From: Limnoperna fortunei
Taxonomy: Eukaryota > Mollusca > Bivalvia > Mytilida > Modiolidae
Direction of reading: 5' to 3'
Length of the DNA stretch: 64,000 nt
Assembly: GCA_944474755.1 (NCBI GenBank)
Contig: OX104114.1
Coordinates: forward strand, 79,284,623 to 79,348,622
Shown here: in pieces, positions 47,101-58,239 of the stretch
Numbering within the stretch: position 1 is the stretch's first letter
Layout of the letters: each line of letters opens with the position of its first letter
Notes under the pieces: generated by a model
The model's input: the letters and a program-made list of their open reading frames with translations, nothing else
What the model was told of the DNA's origin: nothing
The model's database searches: none
Position numbers and translations under genes: made by a program

Positions 47101-47700
47101 AGATGTTATCTAGGCCGTTGTAAAATGCTTCCCATCTCTTATCATCTGTTGGTGGCCACTCCACTGCTGGTTTCCTATTCTCTCTTGATGGTTCTGTGTT
47201 AGCCTGTTCTCGGTTAGAATCAATTGGTTCTGGCTCTATGCTGGTCTGAGCAGAATCATTTGGTAAAAGGACTCAGTATCGTGGTGTTCATCCTGGCTGT
47301 GGTCCTTCTCAGTCTGATCAGTGTTACGTGTGCGTTCCTCCTGTTGTTTCTCAGAACGTCATTTAGCCTTTGCTTGATGTATCTTTAAACCCTTTAGATT
47401 CTTGCACTCTTTCTGCAATGACATCTTGTTTCTGTCAGTAATCCTGCCAATGTCCGCTGAACGAGCCGAGCTGTTACCGTTTAATCTGTTATACTGGGTC
47501 CTTCATCCTTACCCCCCTTTTAGTATTGCTCTTCTGTCTGTGTTGTAGTTTGCTTTGGTGTTCCCTCACAGGAACTGTGTGTTGGGCTGCCAACCCTTCA
47601 CAGCCATATTCCAGTGTTCCCTGGATGCCACTTGTCTTTCAAGAAGTCACCAGTCTATTCTTTGTTGTCAGTCAGTCTTTCCTAGCCGTCACTGGTAATC
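44151..47700 (-). pseudogene. Decayed LINE (non-LTR retroelement) with RT and C-terminal nuclease-like region
   Basis: Reading down the minus strand: an N-terminal C2H2-like segment (ECKNLKGLKIHQAKAK, about 47370-47420); RT motif A-like LDLANGYGTIPHALVEEALK (about 46140); a thumb-like region with IQGENIPSIDGNPIKCLGKW; a CCHC knuckle ETPDCPLCGKRGTLQHILSS-C (about 44900); and a nuclease-like block LRPDMVLWS...PWEERFAEVHERKKAEY, ending at a stop near 44324. The order RT, CCHC, PD-(D/E)XK-like resembles R2/NeSL-type elements with a restriction-like endonuclease. Several frameshifts and stops break it. The segment expected to hold the catalytic F/Y-x-DD lies between QAYS and RWILL and is missing. 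The 3' end is at 44151. Confidence 0.85.
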
Positions 47701-47711
47701 AAGTTTAAAAA

Positions 47712-48025
47712 TAACTTACATACAGCTATGAAGGTACTGCTGCACTGTCAACGTATTCAGCCCAGGCCATCCCTCATCGTGTGTTTCGACCACTAACTGG
47801 TTACACTCTCAGGATGGGGGTCCACAACACTTTCGGGTGATCAGCCACTGCGCGTTGGTAGTGGGTATCCAGCTTCTAGTGTGCCTCTTCATCTACACCC
47901 AGCATGAGGATCTTTCTGCTGCTTGGGACATAACCTGCTCTCCGCCTGTTCTACTGCCTGTGTTGCTGACCACTTAAATCTCCCTGTCCGCAATTCTACT
48001 CCAGTTGATCTCACCTTATCACTCT
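47712..48025 (-). pseudogene. Second, internally deleted copy of the same LINE
   Basis: 47712-47925 matches the LINE 3' end at 44160-44370 (TTACATACAGCTATGA, GTGTGTTTCGACC, ACTGCGCGTTGGT). At 47926 it jumps to sequence matching 45225-45310 (CCTGCTCTCCGCCTGTTCTA). It is in the same orientation as the first copy and abuts its 5' end. Confidence 0.85.
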
Positions 48026-48168
48026 CTTGAATAATAACGAATAATAAAGTGTTAACCTTCCCAACTTTGATAAATATTTTCCAATGCGTTTTAACATTTA
48101 ACTGCCTTAATTCATGTTCACAACTTCGAAATGTGTGTCAATCTAATTGATAGTGTAGTTCTCCGCTT

Positions 48169-48982
48169 TTCGGGACACCTCGGCCATAGTATGACTTCTG
48201 CCATGGACACTATGACCATAGACACCTCGGCCCTAGTACAGATTGGCCATACTTTAATAGGACATATCGGCCATGGATTGAATATATATATTTTTTAAAT
48301 AAAATCATTAAAAAAAACAAAGGTTGAGTGAAATAAAAGATATTACAATGAGATGAGATATTATGAAAGATATATTGTTCATAATACAAATACCTATAGT
48401 CCGAGAATCCTCTGCCGTCCAACGCTTTTTTTTGTTTTTTGTTTTTTTTTTTGCGTGGGACCACGCAAAACAAAAAAGAAAGAAAAAAAGCGTTGGACGG
48501 CAGAGGATTCTCGGACTAACAAATACCGTACCGTAAATGATTTTATGGAAACAGCATTTCATTATATAAAACCTTTAAACTACGTTGGTTTATTTGATAA
48601 ATAATGCATATATATAACTCTTCTTTTATGTTTTAGAACTCTACAGCTAAGACCATCAACTGGCGTATAGTGCTCTGTTATATTCTTATTTGTTACTGCT
48701 TATGACTGAAATAAAATAATAAAGCCTTATTTGTTATTTGTTGGTAGAAATAACCTTTTCAATTACAAACATCAATAAAAAGACCATATATAAACCCGGG
48801 ATATAAACATGTCTTGTAAAATACGTTGGGATTAAACTTATTATTATCATCCGAAACGAATCATCTTTGAAATATTGAAAGATAACTAACTAAATTAGTT
48901 CATTTTAATCCATGTAAATACTGAATAAATCAACAATATACCAACATAAATAGTGAGGCCGAAATGGTATGACCGAAATGTC
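48169..48982. mobile_element. Possible element with GGACA-CGGCCATA inverted ends
   Basis: GGGACACCTCGGCCATAGTA at the left resembles the inverse of ATGGTATGACCGAAATGTCC at the right. CGGCCAT phrases recur in the left 100 bp. Inverted identity is only partial, so the boundaries are tentative. The MITE at 48395 is nested inside. Confidence 0.4.
48395..48518. mobile_element. Foldback MITE with 9-bp target duplication
   Basis: TAGTCCGAGAATCCTCTGCC then GTCCAACGCTTTTT is perfectly inverted at the right (AAAAAGCGTTGGAC...CTCGGACTA) around a T/A-rich centre with GCGTGGGACCACGC. It is flanked by ACAAATACC at 48386-48394 and 48519-48527. Nine-bp duplications are typical of Mutator-like elements. Confidence 0.92.
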
Positions 48983-50030
48983 CATGAGTTTTAAGGGATT
49001 CGTCGCAGCATTGCTAAATATTGAATAAAAATGCATTATACACATATAATTTTAATTTTTAATACCATCAGTTTAAATTTAAAGATATCGTATGTACATG
49101 CTAAGACATCTTATAACTTAATAATATTGTTAACGGAAAAGCACACATAGAATTTCTGTGTGACATAATAATATTTTGTTGTATTTTTTTCGTGACCGCC
49201 CACGAAAAGGTACCAGCAAAATAGGAAAAAGTATGAGATCATCGAAAGGTATATTTCCTGTGACGTCACAAGGAGAAAGGCTGCCATTTTCTTATTGCAA
49301 ATGCGAGTTCGCCAAGATATACCTTGCTTTTGAAGAAAGTAAACGAATAAATAAGGTTCGTTAACTTTTATTTTGTTGAAATACTGCATGTATTATAGAT
49401 GCAATTAATAAAAATAATGGTTGCGTAATAAAAAGAGCATATTCTGCCGACGAGACTAATTTACTACAGAAAAAAATAATATACCGACTCCCGCTGCCTA
49501 GCCTTGTCTAAATCTGACACTTTCCCAGACAGAAAAAACCCATATTTGACTTCGGCGTTGTAATTAGACCACACGTGAATTATTATGTGCCACCATTTTT
49601 AAAACCCTTTATATCTCGTACTGTGGTTAAGTTCAAAATAAATTTAAAAGTTCGTGCAATCCAATGACTGAATCAAGTGTGCTCTGTTTTCAGTGTGTAT
49701 CCATTCAATTATCAAACATGAATACAGTCATTAAAAAAAAATTCGCATGGGATTTCATGCTTATATAATAAGATTATAAACATATATTATCAATTTAAAA
49801 CTATAAGTTGAAATGATGGGTTTTAACATTAAAACCATTTTACTCTTTCAAAAAATAGACTGCAAACAATGACATAAAAAGTTGTTGCTTGAAACACAAA
49901 TAACATAGAATGTGTGCTCACGTCTTGTACTGACTGATGGGGGTTATTTTATTTTTTTACACTGACAACCTAATGCCTTCTGTTGGAAGGTTGTAAGATG
50001 TTATTAATCTGGACTCCACCATGACGGTTT
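48530..50030. other. Intergenic stretch, nothing recognised
   Basis: AT-rich DNA with no coherent ORF. A moderately GC-rich patch at 49190-49330 (CGTGACCGCCCACGAAAAGG) shows no domain. Confidence 0.5.
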
Positions 50031-50040
50031 TGTATAAGCC

Positions 50041-50990
50041 AGGGCTCGCGTTGGAGGGCGACTCGGACAAAGAAGTCGCCTTATCGTGGCCCACTTCGCC
50101 GTCGATCATCTTCAAAAGCGAAGTGAAGTCGCCCTTTCATTTTGTAGAATCGCCTAATGTCGCCTTTCAAATTTTATTCCCATTTTGGTAAGAAATCTTC
50201 ATATTTTTGATACAGTGTCATGTTTATGATGTTTACGCGCCAAAGTTGAACTGGTACCCTTTTAATTTTTATTTGGTATATAAAGCGTACATTGTAGGTT
50301 TACAATATAACCGAAAACCAGTTCAGAGCACAAGAATTTGTGAAAATTTCCGGAGCGGATATGAATTTGGTGCCGGAGATTGCAAATATACTACGCTGAT
50401 ATTGGTGAAATGCGTTTTGCAATGATAGACGCGTAGTAAAAATAGTATTCTGGCAGTTACTTAAAACAAATTTAAGTTAAATATGTTTAAATACTTTTAA
50501 TAGTGAATTTTACAATTTTACATAATATATTATGTGTCACAAATTCACAATGATGTAATTTTCTTCTTCTAGTTCTAATAGTTATTATTATTATCTTTAT
50601 TATCTTTTATTCCTTCACTTAAGAAGAGTACAATATTGAAAGTTAGAAACACATACAATAATAATGAGTGTAAAGAAAAAAAAAATACATGTATTTTTGA
50701 AAATGTGTGAAATAAGTATACTGAAAAGTTAATCAAATCTTTGATACTTTATTCTCAATAAATTAAACTGCTAAAAAAAACATAATAAAAATGCAAATGC
50801 CAACACTAATTTAAAAAAAAAACAACAGTAAACAGGACGCGCTCGCGACAAATACTGCAACTTCTCCCTGTTTTCCACCCACTTCTCTCTGTTCTATCCT
50901 CACTTCTCCCTGTCAGCCACCCAAAAGAGAAGTGACTTCTCCCTATAATTTTGACCCAGCGTGAGCCCTGTAAGCTAGACCTTCTGGATA
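50041..50990. mobile_element. Foldback element with CAGGGCTCGCG inverted ends
   Basis: CCAGGGCTCGCGTTGG at the left is answered by CCCAGCGTGAGCCCTG at the right. The left part has reiterated AAGTCGCC phrases and the right part reiterated CTTCTCCCTGT phrases. The interior (50185-50545) is the dispersed body shared with 33792 and 53330. It carries no transposase. Confidence 0.65.
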
Positions 50991-50999
50991 CTTGGTCTT

Positions 51000-52390
51000 G
51001 GAACTCGGCAGCATATGTTTTATAGTAGTGGCTTGGGTGCAATGCCGAAACATCGGCATACTCCAGTGCCCTAGCTGGATAGAAGTGTTTCCCCCCTCAG
51101 TAAAAACGTTGACTGTGTCAACATAATTGACGATAATGCAGTGACGCTGCCAGCTTCACTACAGAAAACTATTCAAGTGTGGAATAATCATATTTGTCAG
51201 TCTTGTCAACTCCCTAATACAGAACGAATGAAAAATATGGAATATTTGTCATATATGTTTTATTATATATACTTGTACTAGTAGTTTAAACAACATCCTT
51301 AGATTACTGTCCGACATATATTATTACACAAGTAAGAAAATTTGCTTGCTTCTATAAAAAAATAATGAGCAACCAAGCTTAGGATTACTCCAATTAACAT
51401 GCCAAAGAAGTATTGTTTTGTGAATGAATTAATGTCAGTTTTATAAGTCTGTCGGTAAAAAGTTATAAATTCAATACATTGTTAACATGTTATATTATAA
51501 AGAACTCTTGTTTATATCCTTTTTCAACAACAAACCTGGTTATTAGATTTGGATATGGCTGGCCGCAGTGGGCGGTCAAACAGTAGATTTCCGTTCAATA
51601 ACTAGTTTGCATACACCTCAGTGATACTTGTAGGATTTTTTTATGGTGAGTCCTGGACTCACCACTTTCAAAAGTGGTGAGTCCCAAAAAATTTTTATGA
51701 GTCCCACATATCGCAGATGAGTCCAGCTAAGTGCTTGCATACAACCATTTTCTTTGATGACCGACCCATTAGATGTCTTTTTATAAAAAGATATAATATG
51801 GCTTGCAGAATGTTTATCCAATGCTATTTTATATTAGTAGTAGCTGAGTTTGGAAGTCTTTTGGAGTATGATTGATGTGCACTCATAACTTGAAACATGC
51901 TGATGTTTGCCCATTAAAGAGAGACTTTTGTCTTACCTTGATACAGATGCTGACATTAATATTTCTTCCAAACAACTCATTACCAATCCACCACCCCCCC
52001 CCCCCCTTTTCAGATCCTAGTCTATAGCAGATTATCTTATTGATATATACAAAAATTGAAAGTTTATAAGATAACTAATTAATGTTCATATTGAAGATAT
52101 CTTTGTACCAGTCAAGAATTCTTACTTTAAAAAAAATCGTAACTGCAACTGAACTGCAATGCAAGGTTCCGAACGTGTATTAAAATTTGAAACGAGTGTA
52201 TTATCAACGCTTAATTTTAACCATAAAGAGTGTCCATCAACACTGCACGTTTATTGTTTAATAAACATCTTAATTAAAGCATATTTGCCGCCCGAGTGAT
52301 TACTACCTGCTGAGAATCGGACGACAGGTAAATATTGATCGCCATTTGTAAGGATACGTAATCATGCTTCGGAGACGGAATTGACATGAC
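51000..52390. other. Intergenic stretch with a small palindrome
   Basis: Mostly featureless. 51655-51684 is a 30-bp palindrome (GGACTCACCACTT...AAGTGGTGAGTCC), and a poly-C tract lies at 51993-52008. No gene is recognised. Confidence 0.5.
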
Positions 52391-52394
52391 GGAA

Positions 52395-52505
52395 ATTCGT
52401 ACGCGTCTGACAACTAACACGGACGCGTACTGGGACGCGTTAGATGTTGAAAAGGCGCGTCCAGAACTGAAAAGACGCGTACAATACGCATCTAGATGCG
52501 TTGCG
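52395..52505. repeat. Cluster of GACGCGT motifs
   Basis: Within about 100 bp ACGCGT occurs four times (TACGCGTCTG, GGACGCGTACT, GGACGCGTTAG, AGACGCGTAC), plus GGCGCGTCC. This is CpG-dense in otherwise AT-rich, CpG-poor surroundings. The remnant is probably from a repeat with short tandem units. Confidence 0.6.
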
Positions 52506-53152
52506 AGGATCTCTGCAATCTTGATGAAATTTGGGATATAGCAAGCTTGCATAAAGACCTAGCCTGGCATTGGATATTGTGCCAGTCAGGTCAAGGTCAC
52601 TGTAAATAGAAAAACAGTTTTCGGTCGATAACTTCAGTTTGTAATAACCAATCTTCCTGAAACTTTGGATTAAGCAAGTTTGCATGACCTAGCTTTGGAT
52701 TGGATTTCGGGCCAGTTAGATCAAGGTCAAGGTCTATGTTACTTAAAATCAAAAAACAGTTTCCAGTCAATAACATTAGTTTGGATAAACCAATTTTACT
52801 TAAACCTTAGATATAGCACTTATCACATGATATTTGTTTAAATGTTTTAATGTTGGAAAGTAGGGGTAGGGATAAATTTTAGCATAGAAATAACAGCCAA
52901 CAGAGCGACTTCGAGGCGCTGTAGACGTAGGCGACAATGTGGTGAGCCCTGCTAAATTTTTAAGGAGCCTGACGAGCTCTCACAGTAAACACCCAGGGAG
53001 TCCTTCCAAGTTTTAGGGAGTTATGGGCTGCCGGGCTACTGCTTATTTCGAGCCCTGATTCCATTGTTGTCTATTCGAAATCCTTCCGATAATATCATCT
53101 GCAGTTGGGACTGGAAAAGTCTTGCAGTTTGTCCCCATACCATTGTACATCA

Positions 53153-53850
53153 GGGATTTACACTAACAGTCGCCCAGTCGCCCAAGGCGACTTAATAATT
53201 GCATGGGCGAGTAAAGTTTGGTTTTCGATCGTCCAGGTGGCGATCTGTGATTATTTGGTTGATATCCGTTTCCACGAATTTTACCCTGTCATTCTAAACA
53301 GTAGCGGTATGTCTCCTTTCAATTTTATTTCAATATTGGTAAGAAATCTGAAATATTTTTGTTTTTGCGTCATGTTTATAAGTTTACGCGCCACACAGTG
53401 TTTGCTGGTCCCGTTTGGCTTTTACCATGTTTACTTTGTACATAAAGCTTAGTAAAAATGATACCGGAAACCAGTTCAAAGCGAAAAAATACAAAAATTT
53501 CCGGAGCGGATATGAACTCGGTTCCGGAGATTGCAAATACAATGCGGCTTGTGATGAGTATTGCATGAATGATTTAAACATAATACAAATTAATACTTTG
53601 GCAGTAACTTTCTAACAAGTAAATTTAGATCTTTAAATACTTTTAATAGTGCATTTTATGTTACATAATATTATTTGTTTCACAGTTCTATCCTATCATT
53701 TATTTCAAGTTTTAATTTATGGAAGTGTTTTTTTTTTTCATTATAAAAAAATATGAAATGTGTGGGCGCCTAACTTTTTCACTGGGCGCCAAAATTTTTT
53801 AAGTTAGGAGACCAGGTGGCAACCATGATAAAAAAGTTAGTGAATATCCC
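53153..53850. mobile_element. hAT-like non-autonomous element with 8-9-bp target duplication
   Basis: AGGGATTTACACTAAC at the left is inverted as TTAGTGAATATCCCT at the right. TGTACATCA flanks it at 53144-53152 and 53851-53859, which fits the 8-bp duplications of hAT transposons. Subterminal GTCGCCCAGTCGCCCAAGGC and GGGCGCC phrases recur. The interior 53330-53690 is the dispersed body shared with 33792 and 50185. Confidence 0.75.
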
Positions 53851-54162
53851 TGTACATCACGAAAGCAGACGAACGTTTGTAAACAACGTTAGACCCCTTG
53901 GAAACAAAAATGGCTGACTTCCTGTGGAAAATTGCTTTCTCAAAATGAAAAAAGCCACAGCATTTCAAAACGCAGATTAACTGTGGAAAATAATTGTTCA
54001 AAAATGATATTTGGGATCTTCAAAAGAACCATAAACTAGATCAAACTGCGGTAAGCAGTTTTCCATTTTGTTAGACAAAAACCTGCTGCACAGACACAGT
54101 AATGTTTACTATATTGAAGTGATTTATATCTAGTTGAAACATCGTAACATATTAATAACATC

Positions 54163-54975
54163 CAGAGGTTGCGTTAACGCCAAATATTGCGGTTTTTACG
54201 CAATTTAAAAAAATTCCACGCAAAAATATTAGACCCTGCGTGCAAATGCACGCAAGGATAGAAAGAACGAATTGTAACTGAAACAGGGTTTAGTCAATGA
54301 AATAGTAAAATAAATCACTTTAATTTGGTTGTAACCTCTTTTTTGTTGGTCAAAAAGTTGCCGATACAGCGTTTTTCATCTTGATTTTAAATCCAATGTC
54401 GGCGAAACAGTTGCATTAAGGAATTTTGTTTTCGTTTATAAATAGAAATGGTAATGATGAAAGTAAGGGAATTCTCAAAATGTATTATCGGAGAATAAAA
54501 ATTAAAGATCGCAGATTGCAACTTACAACTGATATGAACCGAGCTGTCATTCCTTTCAAATATTCAAATTAAAATTTTATTTGTTCAAATAATAAGTTAA
54601 ACATTTTGAAATCAGTTGATGTAGTTCTTACGAAATCGGATGGCATGTTTAAACACACATTCTGAGAAAGTCCCCTATAATAATTATTTATATCAACCAA
54701 TCAGATCTTTACAATGGTCAATACACAACATTTTCTCTCGTTGAATAAAACAGTGAAGACGATATTGCATTAATTTAATATTGAACAATCAAACCTTTAA
54801 AAAAAAAATATCGAATTGATCTGGAACAGAAGAGTAATATACGTACCTTACAAATCAATACGCATGTGTATGTCATATTGTGTTTTTGGTCACGCTAAAT
54901 TCAACGACTTGCACTCAGATTTTTACCATTACTGCGTTTTTTAACGCAGAAATTTATAGTCTAGCGTGACCACTG
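54163..54975. mobile_element. Element with CAGAGGTTGCGTTA inverted ends
   Basis: Left CAGAGGTTGCGTTAACGCC; right inverse CAGTGGTCACGCTAGAC, with about 12 of 17 matching. ACATC abuts both ends. GCGTTAACGC and GCGTTTTTTAACGC phrases lie inside each end. It has no ORF. A hAT-like origin is plausible from the CAG-GG ends but the duplication is short. Confidence 0.55.
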
Positions 54976-55619
54976 ACATCATGAGATTGTGAAATGTGCT
55001 GACTCGGATCTGGCTGTGTTGCAAAATCTGCTGTTTTGTCTTTTGAAAGCTCTCTGACGTCCCACGCTTCCATTGAAGTCTCAAAAAGTGCTGGACTGCT
55101 GAGGATTCTCTAGACTAGTTTTACCAGTCACATGACAGACCACAAAATATTTTAATTTACACTGAATAATGGGATCATCACCAGTACAAAACATAAATTT
55201 TGTGATTGTGAAAAGTTTATATTATTTGCTGCATGACCAAGTTTGTATCAGAATAAAAAAAGAGCTGCAGTTCAAGATTTGTTGTTCAAGAACAATATTA
55301 CATTTATGCATAACATTATTTTTATGTAAACAAATGTCATCAGAAGGTGCCGTGAACTGGATTGTGGCCTCAATAGAAATAGTGAGGAGCAATTGATTGC
55401 TGAATTAAGTAGTTTTTTTTTATGTTCCACTGTGTCTCCCCAAACTCTCCTTATCAGGGCCTCACTTCTCCCTGTTTGGTGGCAAATCTCTGAAAAAACT
55501 CTTTTCATAGAAATTGCCAGTACAAAGTCGAGGAAAAAGATGAAATGGCAGTGTGATCTCTGATATTTTGTATGGGTTATTACCCATGACTGAAATGACC
55601 CTTTATTTATGATAGGGAG

Positions 55620-56470
55620 ATCCTCCCATAAACTGGGTTTGAGACAGAAAGACCTCAAGGCTTAAGTAGCAAGCAAGATACATTGAGTAAGAGATGGGGA
55701 GTCCTCGAGTCATGTGTAAAAAGCAGGATACATAGAGAATGAGCAAGCTAGATACATGTAGCTAGGGGTTTGAGATGGGAAGACCTCCAGTCCTGAGTAG
55801 GAAGCAAGATATATAGATGTGACTATTAAATTTCTCCAGTCCTGAGTAGGAAGCAAGATAAATAGAGGAGATAGGGAGACCTCCAGTCCTGTGTAAAAAG
55901 CAAGATACATGTACATAGAGAATGAGATAGGGAGACCTCCAGTCCTGTGCAAAAATCAAGATACAAAGAGAAGGAGTTAGGACACTTCCAGTTAGATGGG
56001 AAGGAAGCAAGATACATAAAGAAGGAGAAAGGGAGACCTCCAGTCCTTTGTAAAAAGCAAGATACATAGTCTGATAGAGGAAATAGGGAGACCTCCAGTC
56101 CCGAGTAGGAAGCAAGATACATAGCCATAGGAATGAGATAGGAAGACCTCCAGACCCAAGTAGGAAGCAAGGTACATAGAACTTCGGTAATGAGATAGGA
56201 AGACCCCAGACCCGAGTAAGAAGCAAGATACATAGAAATTAGGTAATGAGATAGGAAGACCCCCAGACCCAAGTAGGAAGCAAGATACATAGAACTTAGT
56301 TAATGAGATAGGAAAAGCCGCAGACCTGAGTAGGAAGCAAAATACATAGGAATGAGATAGGAAGTCCTCCAGGCCCATGTAGGAAGCAAGATACCTACGT
56401 AATGAGATAGGAAGACCCCCAGGCCCAAGTAGGAAGCAAGATACATAGAACTTACATAATGAGATAGGAG
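55620..56470. repeat. About 16-copy minisatellite, 50-60-bp units
   Basis: Repeats of GAGATAGGAAGACCCCCAGA, CCCAAGTAGGAAGCAAGATA and CATAGAACTT vary in length by small indels. Stop codons are rare on the minus strand, so several long overlapping frames arise, rich in SCFLLGSGGLPIS. They are different frames of one repeat and not evidence of a gene. Confidence 0.95.
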
Positions 56471-56728
56471 TTTGGTTTGTAATGACCAAAGATATTGGTC
56501 AAAATCAACAAGAACATTCAATTAAAAACAGAGATAACTATATATTGAATAGCCCCATTTGTTTTCGTCTGGCCCTCATTTCAGGCATTGTTTTTTCATA
56601 ACAAGTACAATTAAACTATACTTCCTGACAATCAATGTATTTATAAACATTGCTTTTACTCTGTAATAACACCTTGTGGAATGGTTTGTTTTAGTTTTCT
56701 TTTAAGTTGAGTGTACATTAATTTAGAT

Positions 56729-56794
56729 GATGCAAGGGGTGGAGCTTGTATGACATCACAACTGTTCAATAACTATTGCACCACCCCTTGCATC
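56729..56794. repeat. 14-bp perfect inverted repeat
   Basis: GATGCAAGGGGTGG at 56729-56742 is exactly inverted at 56781-56794 with a 38-bp loop containing TGACATCA. It overlaps the 3' end of the pseudogene below. Confidence 0.8.
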
Positions 56795-57337
56795 TTATTC
56801 CTAGCCACAAAACGAATGGCTTCAATGGATAGAATTTTTGCACTCCTTTGTTTGTTAAATACATTCAAATTCTTATGAGATGACAAAATGCTATTTTTCA
56901 ATTCAGCATCTAAGCTCCTCGTCTGTAACAGGTTTCATGCAGCCCAAATAAACATATGAATCGGGTTCCACTTTGCTAGAATTTGATTCAATATCTGACA
57001 TTGAAAAATCCAAGTTGAAATCTCCATGTGGAACATATTGTTGGACAGTTTGACTTTTGTCCCATTTCAGTAAACATAATGTTCATTTTTCCATGTTTTT
57101 GGCTATTTGTGACAACGTAATATCATACATACATGAACTATCATGATCTGGCGGTCATACATTACTTGAAGAATCATAATAATGCTCCCACTGACGAACA
57201 TGATGAAAAAGTTCCATTTCTTGTTCTTCTGTTATATCCTTGAAGTCTGACACTGTTGCAGTTTTTAAAATGTTGCCGATTTGTAACTTATAAACCATGC
57301 GCAATAAATTCGACGTAGAAAAATGTCTTTGGATCAT
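56776..57337 (-). pseudogene. Unrecognised pseudogene, about 190 codons
   Basis: One frame runs from a Met at 57337 (MIQRHFSTSNLLRMVYKLQI) through ITEEQEMELFHHVRQWEHYY, QYVPHGDFNLDFSMSDIESN and VEPDSYVYLGCMKPVTDEEL. It is broken only by two TGA codons. A one-base shift then gives DAELKNSILSSHKNLNVFNK and IEAIRFVARNKMQGVVQ before a stop. Such a long coherent frame in AT-rich DNA suggests former coding; both TGAs could be decayed CGA arginines. I do not recognise the family. A captured transposon gene or an old gene copy are both possible. Confidence 0.5.
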
Positions 57338-57339
57338 TC

Positions 57340-58010
57340 CACAATTAATTTACAATACTCATCCTTTAATGTATCGGATTGACAGCGAAAGGGGGATATC
57401 TCGTCCTATCGGACTTGATACTTAGCTGTAAATCAGATACAGTAAATGACTCGTACTGTAAATATAAGGTATACATTTACACACAGACAATGTAGCATTT
57501 CTAGGCAATATCTGTGTTGACATCTAGTGAGACATAAAGTTACAAACAAAAATTGTATTGAACCATATTTCATAACATAGAATTACACAATACTAAATAT
57601 TTTTAAAAGTGATGACAAGAGTACCAGCAGACATAATTGGTTACTTAAATAACACATCCTTATCTAACAAACTATGCCATGAATGAGTATGAATTTGGCT
57701 TCAAAATTTTTGCCCTTCAATGATGATTAAAAAAAGGTTTTTACCATGTTCTTGAAAATTGTACTGAGAAACTATAAATTGCTTAATTTAATAAGGAAGT
57801 CAATGTCTTCATTCTTTTGTTAAAAAAATTGTGTGTTGACTTCAAAATTGTATGCCTTACAAAGAAAATTTTCAGTACAAAATTTATAATTGTTGGCTTT
57901 ATTTTTGTTGAAACTATAATAGATAAAAAGACATTGTATATTGTTTCAACATAACTGAAATTCAGATGACTATCCATAGCAATTTTTGTCCTTCATATAC
58001 TAATTTTACA
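57340..58010. other. Intergenic stretch, nothing recognised
   Basis: AT-rich, no coding or repeat signal that I can support. Confidence 0.5.
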
Positions 58011-58012
58011 TG

Positions 58013-58231
58013 TTTCTGTGGCCCAGTCAGTGGATCAACACTGAAATTGCAGGTTCAAGTACTAACTGGCAGGATGTGCTGGACTCTTAACTTCACAGGA
58101 TTGCCAGTTTTCATACCAAGGTTGGAGGTTTTCTTCATGTACTCTGGCTAATCCTCTCCAGTAAAAACTGGATGCTATGATGTAGCAGAAAAATAGATGA
58201 AAGTGGCATTAAACACCATTTAAACAAAAAA
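58013..58231 (+). repeat. Old, nearly full-length SINE
   Basis: GGCCCAGTCAGTGGATCAAC, TGAAATTGCAGGTTCAAGT, AAAACTGGATGCTATGATGT and GTGGCATTAAACACCATTTA follow the SINE consensus with many substitutions and a shortened head. CpGs are mostly lost. Confidence 0.75.
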
Positions 58232-58239
58232 ATCTATTG

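Noticed and set aside
55762..56489. Overlapping minus-strand frames of 154-165 codons as secreted or membrane proteins
   Set aside because: They are the three frames of one minisatellite with drifting indels, with no start context or homologue.
56776..57337. Selenoprotein reading TGA as Sec
   Set aside because: There is also a frameshift, no SECIS-like element was recognised downstream, and both TGAs are explained by CGA decay.
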